Below, piece after piece: positions 62,205 to 64,000 of a DNA stretch of 64,000 nucleotides. The notes beneath the pieces are model-generated. The model searched no databases. It saw only the letters and a program-made list of their open reading frames with translations, and was not told the DNA's origin. The stretch lies in the NCBI RefSeq assembly GCF_036421915.1, contig NZ_JAZGOM010000013.1; one strand, given 5' to 3'. The stretch is from Georgenia_A wangjunii. GTDB taxonomy: Bacteria; Actinomycetota; Actinomycetes; Actinomycetales; Actinomycetaceae. Positions within the stretch are counted from its first letter, which is position 1, and every line of letters starts with the position of its first letter. The position numbers and the translations under genes are program-made.

Positions 62205-63348
62205 GGTCGTCCTCCATCCCCTGCTCGTCCTGGACCTGCTCGGGCTTGGCCAGCCCTGCCTTCTCGGCCTTCTCGGCCTCGCGTGCGTCACGGAGCTGCT
62301 CCGCCGACTGCTCCCGGATCGACGCCGCCTGTGGTTTGAAGCGCCCGATGAGCTGGGCCACCCCCGTGAGCACGCCGTCCGGGACGAAGAGGACGACGGC
62401 GGCGAGGAGCAGGCCGGTCGCGACGAGGTGGAACTGGGTCTCCCCGAAGTTGAGGAGGAAGTACTCCAGCGCCGCACCGACGATGACCGCGCCGACGAGC
62501 GGGCCGAAGAGGTACCGGATCCCGCCGAGCAGCGCCATGAGGACGATCTGGGCGGAGAGGACGACGTCGAACTGGAAGATCGGGTCGAGGTCGCCGAACC
62601 AGAGGCCGTACAGGCCGCCGGAGAGGCTGACGAAGAAGGCGGAGACGGCGAACGCCACCAGCTTCATCTTCCCGGTCGCCACGCCGAGGGACTCGGCCTT
62701 GTCCTCGTCCTCACGGACCGCCTTGAGCGCCGCGCCGAACCGCGAGTGGTCGATGAGCATCCACACGAGCAGGACGACGACGAGGAGCGCGAGGAAGAGG
62801 AAGTAGAAGACGAGGTGGTGCTCGGGCCGGAGCAGGTCCGGGAACGGGCGGGGCACGACGAGGCCGTTCGACCCGCCCGTCACGTCGCGCCAGCTCTGGA
62901 AGACGAGCTGGAGGACGAGGACGAGCGCGATCGTCACGATGACGAAGGACGCCCCCCGCACCCGCAGGGCCGCGAAGCCCACCGGGATGGCGATGACGAG
63001 GGTGCCGACGGCCGCGACGAGCAGCGCGACGAAGCTCGGGACGTCCCAGTTGATGACGAGCAGCGCCGTCCCGTAGGCACCCAGCCCGAAGAACGCCGTG
63101 TGCCCGAGCGAGATGTACCCGGTGAAGCCGCCCATGATGTTCCACGCCGTGGCGAACACCGCGAAGTTGAGGACGATGACGCCCGCGCTGAGCATGTACG
63201 GGTTGTCCGCGATGAGCGGCCACAGGGCGAGCACACCGGCGACGAGCGCGATGATGATCGTGGGCTTGAGGCGCCCGGGCCTTCCGCCGCCGGCTGCCGC
63301 GGACCGAGCCGCCGTGCGCTCGGCCCGAGTCTCAGAAACGCTGCGCAA
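62197..63348 (-). CDS. livM: Branched-chain amino acid ABC transporter permease LivM
   Basis: This 383-residue permease has nine to ten spans. Key segments are GFTGYISLGHTAFFGLGAYG, the cytoplasmic loop RFGAALKAVREDEDKAESLGV that contacts the ATPases, and GGLYGLWFGDLDP. A polar tail rich in Glu/Lys/Ala (EQLRDAREAEKAEKAGLAKP) extends about 40 residues past the core, longer than usual. The start is TTG, preceded by GGAGGT at good spacing; it overlaps the livH end by 17 nt. Confidence 0.9.
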   Translation of the reverse strand: MRSVSETRAERTAARSAAAGGGRPGRLKPTIIIALVAGVLALWPLIADNPYMLSAGVIVLNFAVFATAWNIMGGFTGYISLGHTAFFGLGAYGTALLVINWDVPSFVALLVAAVGTLVIAIPVGFAALRVRGASFVIVTIALVLVLQLVFQSWRDVTGGSNGLVVPRPFPDLLRPEHHLVFYFLFLALLVVVLLVWMLIDHSRFGAALKAVREDEDKAESLGVATGKMKLVAFAVSAFFVSLSGGLYGLWFGDLDPIFQFDVVLSAQIVLMALLGGIRYLFGPLVGAVIVGAALEYFLLNFGETQFHLVATGLLLAAVVLFVPDGVLTGVAQLIGRFKPQAASIREQSAEQLRDAREAEKAEKAGLAKPEQVQDEQGMEDDRG

Positions 63349-64000
63349 GGCGACCTCCGAAGAACCCCTGCGGCCGGACCATGAGGGTCAGGAACAGGGC
63401 GAGATAGAAGATGGTCTGGGCCCACGTCGGGCCGAGCGGGATCTCGAGCATGAGCCGGACCACGCCCAGGACCAGCGCGGCGAGCGCCGCACCGGGGATG
63501 CTCCCTAGTCCGCCGACGACGATGATCGCCATGAGCGGGCCGATCCAGTGCCAGTGCAGCGACGGGTAGATCGTCGCCTGCAGCGAGAGCGCCGCGCCGC
63601 CGACCGCCGCCGTCGCCAGGCCCAGCCCGAAACCGAAGCCGGCGATCTTCCCGGTGTCGATGCCGACGAGCTGGGCGGCCTCGCGGTGCTGGATCGTCGC
63701 GCGCAGCGCCCGGCCGAACCGCGTCTTCTTGAGCAGGAGGTAGAGGATGACGAGGCTGACGGTCGCCAGGGCGAACGAGATGATCTGGACGACCGGGATC
63801 TGCGCCCCGAAGAACTCCACGCTCGAGGTGCCGTACGGCAGGTTGATCCGGCGCTGCGTGCCCGAGAACACGAGGCCGAGGAGGCCCTCGATGATGAGTG
63901 CGATGGCGAAGGTGAGCAGCACCGACATCATCGTCATCGTCGCGGGCCGCAGCCGTGCCAGCAGGTAGCGCTGCATGGCGAACCCGAGCACGAAGAAGAG
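63332..64000 (-). CDS. livH: Branched-chain amino acid ABC transporter permease LivH (5' end outside window)
   Basis: The last 222 or so residues of this permease are present; the start lies beyond the window. Visible are TFAIALIIEGLLGLVFSGTQ, the EAA-like loop RFGRALRATIQHREAAQLVG, AAVGGAALSLQATIYPSL and GGLGSIPGAALAALVLG. The C-terminus ends in RPQGFFGGRLAQRF, typical of LivH. It precedes livM, livG and livF in one overlapping operon. A substrate-binding protein gene is probably upstream, outside the window. Confidence 0.9.
   Translation of the reverse strand, partial: LFFVLGFAMQRYLLARLRPATMTMMSVLLTFAIALIIEGLLGLVFSGTQRRINLPYGTSSVEFFGAQIPVVQIISFALATVSLVILYLLLKKTRFGRALRATIQHREAAQLVGIDTGKIAGFGFGLGLATAAVGGAALSLQATIYPSLHWHWIGPLMAIIVVGGLGSIPGAALAALVLGVVRLMLEIPLGPTWAQTIFYLALFLTLMVRPQGFFGGRLAQRF

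Overview
The window is chromosomal DNA from a high-GC Gram-positive bacterium, most probably an actinobacterium of the order Micrococcales. Supporting signs are the strong G+C bias at third codon positions, many GTG and some TTG starts, mycothiol-linked enzymes, actinobacterial families such as DUF5926 and DUF6458, abundant lipoproteins with an Ala-Ala-Cys lipobox, and many genes whose start codon lies only 6-8 nt after a TANNNT -10 box (likely leaderless mRNAs). No phage, plasmid, IS or CRISPR hallmark was seen. I cannot name the genus.

Layout. 1-9 kb: two tandem secreted CAP-domain proteins (one on a Pro/Thr stalk, one on an FG-GAP propeller), an acylphosphatase/serine-hydrolase lipoprotein pair, an alpha/beta hydrolase, a MarR regulator with an EmrB-type exporter, and a small lipoprotein. 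9-14 kb: a 1569-residue secreted subtilase. 14-17.2 kb: an ABC uptake operon of the ABC_sub_bind class between tRNA-Arg(ACG) and tRNA-Ser(GCT). 17.3-24 kb: a LacI-type regulator convergent with a 1778-residue secreted GH92 alpha-mannosidase. 24-29 kb: an MFS carrier, a mycothiol-dependent formaldehyde oxidation pair, tRNA-Ser(TGA), a quinone-oxidoreductase-like protein and a TipA-type MerR regulator. 29-34 kb: an AGE-family sugar isomerase and a sugar ABC operon with a LacI-like operator. 34-47.6 kb: housekeeping genes (serS and a HAD phosphatase, a mycothiol isomerase-like protein, acyltransferase, diacylglycerol kinase, pheA, a large membrane protein, GT2, DUF5926, rhodanese, pgm). 47.7-53.7 kb: a polar amino acid ABC operon, an MFS protein, DUF6458 and an App1-like phosphatase. 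53.7-57.5 kb: an 87-bp tandem repeat followed by a 1209-residue RecB-like nuclease/RNase H-like/SF1 helicase. 57.6-64 kb: a sortase-anchored metallophosphoesterase with a 27-bp coding repeat, then a branched-chain amino acid (liv) operon that leaves the window and contains an assembly scar (a single N flanked by a perfect 128-bp duplication).

How the genes may work together: GH92 mannosidase, AGE isomerase, sugar importer and phosphoglucomutase suggest growth on mannosides or other extracellular glycans (inference). The subtilase, the metallophosphoesterase and three amino-acid-type ABC systems fit a scavenger that digests polymers outside the cell and imports the products. The least understood items are the nuclease-helicase behind the 87-bp repeat, the structured leader of the second CAP gene, and the phosphatase-like membrane protein at 40.9-43.4 kb.
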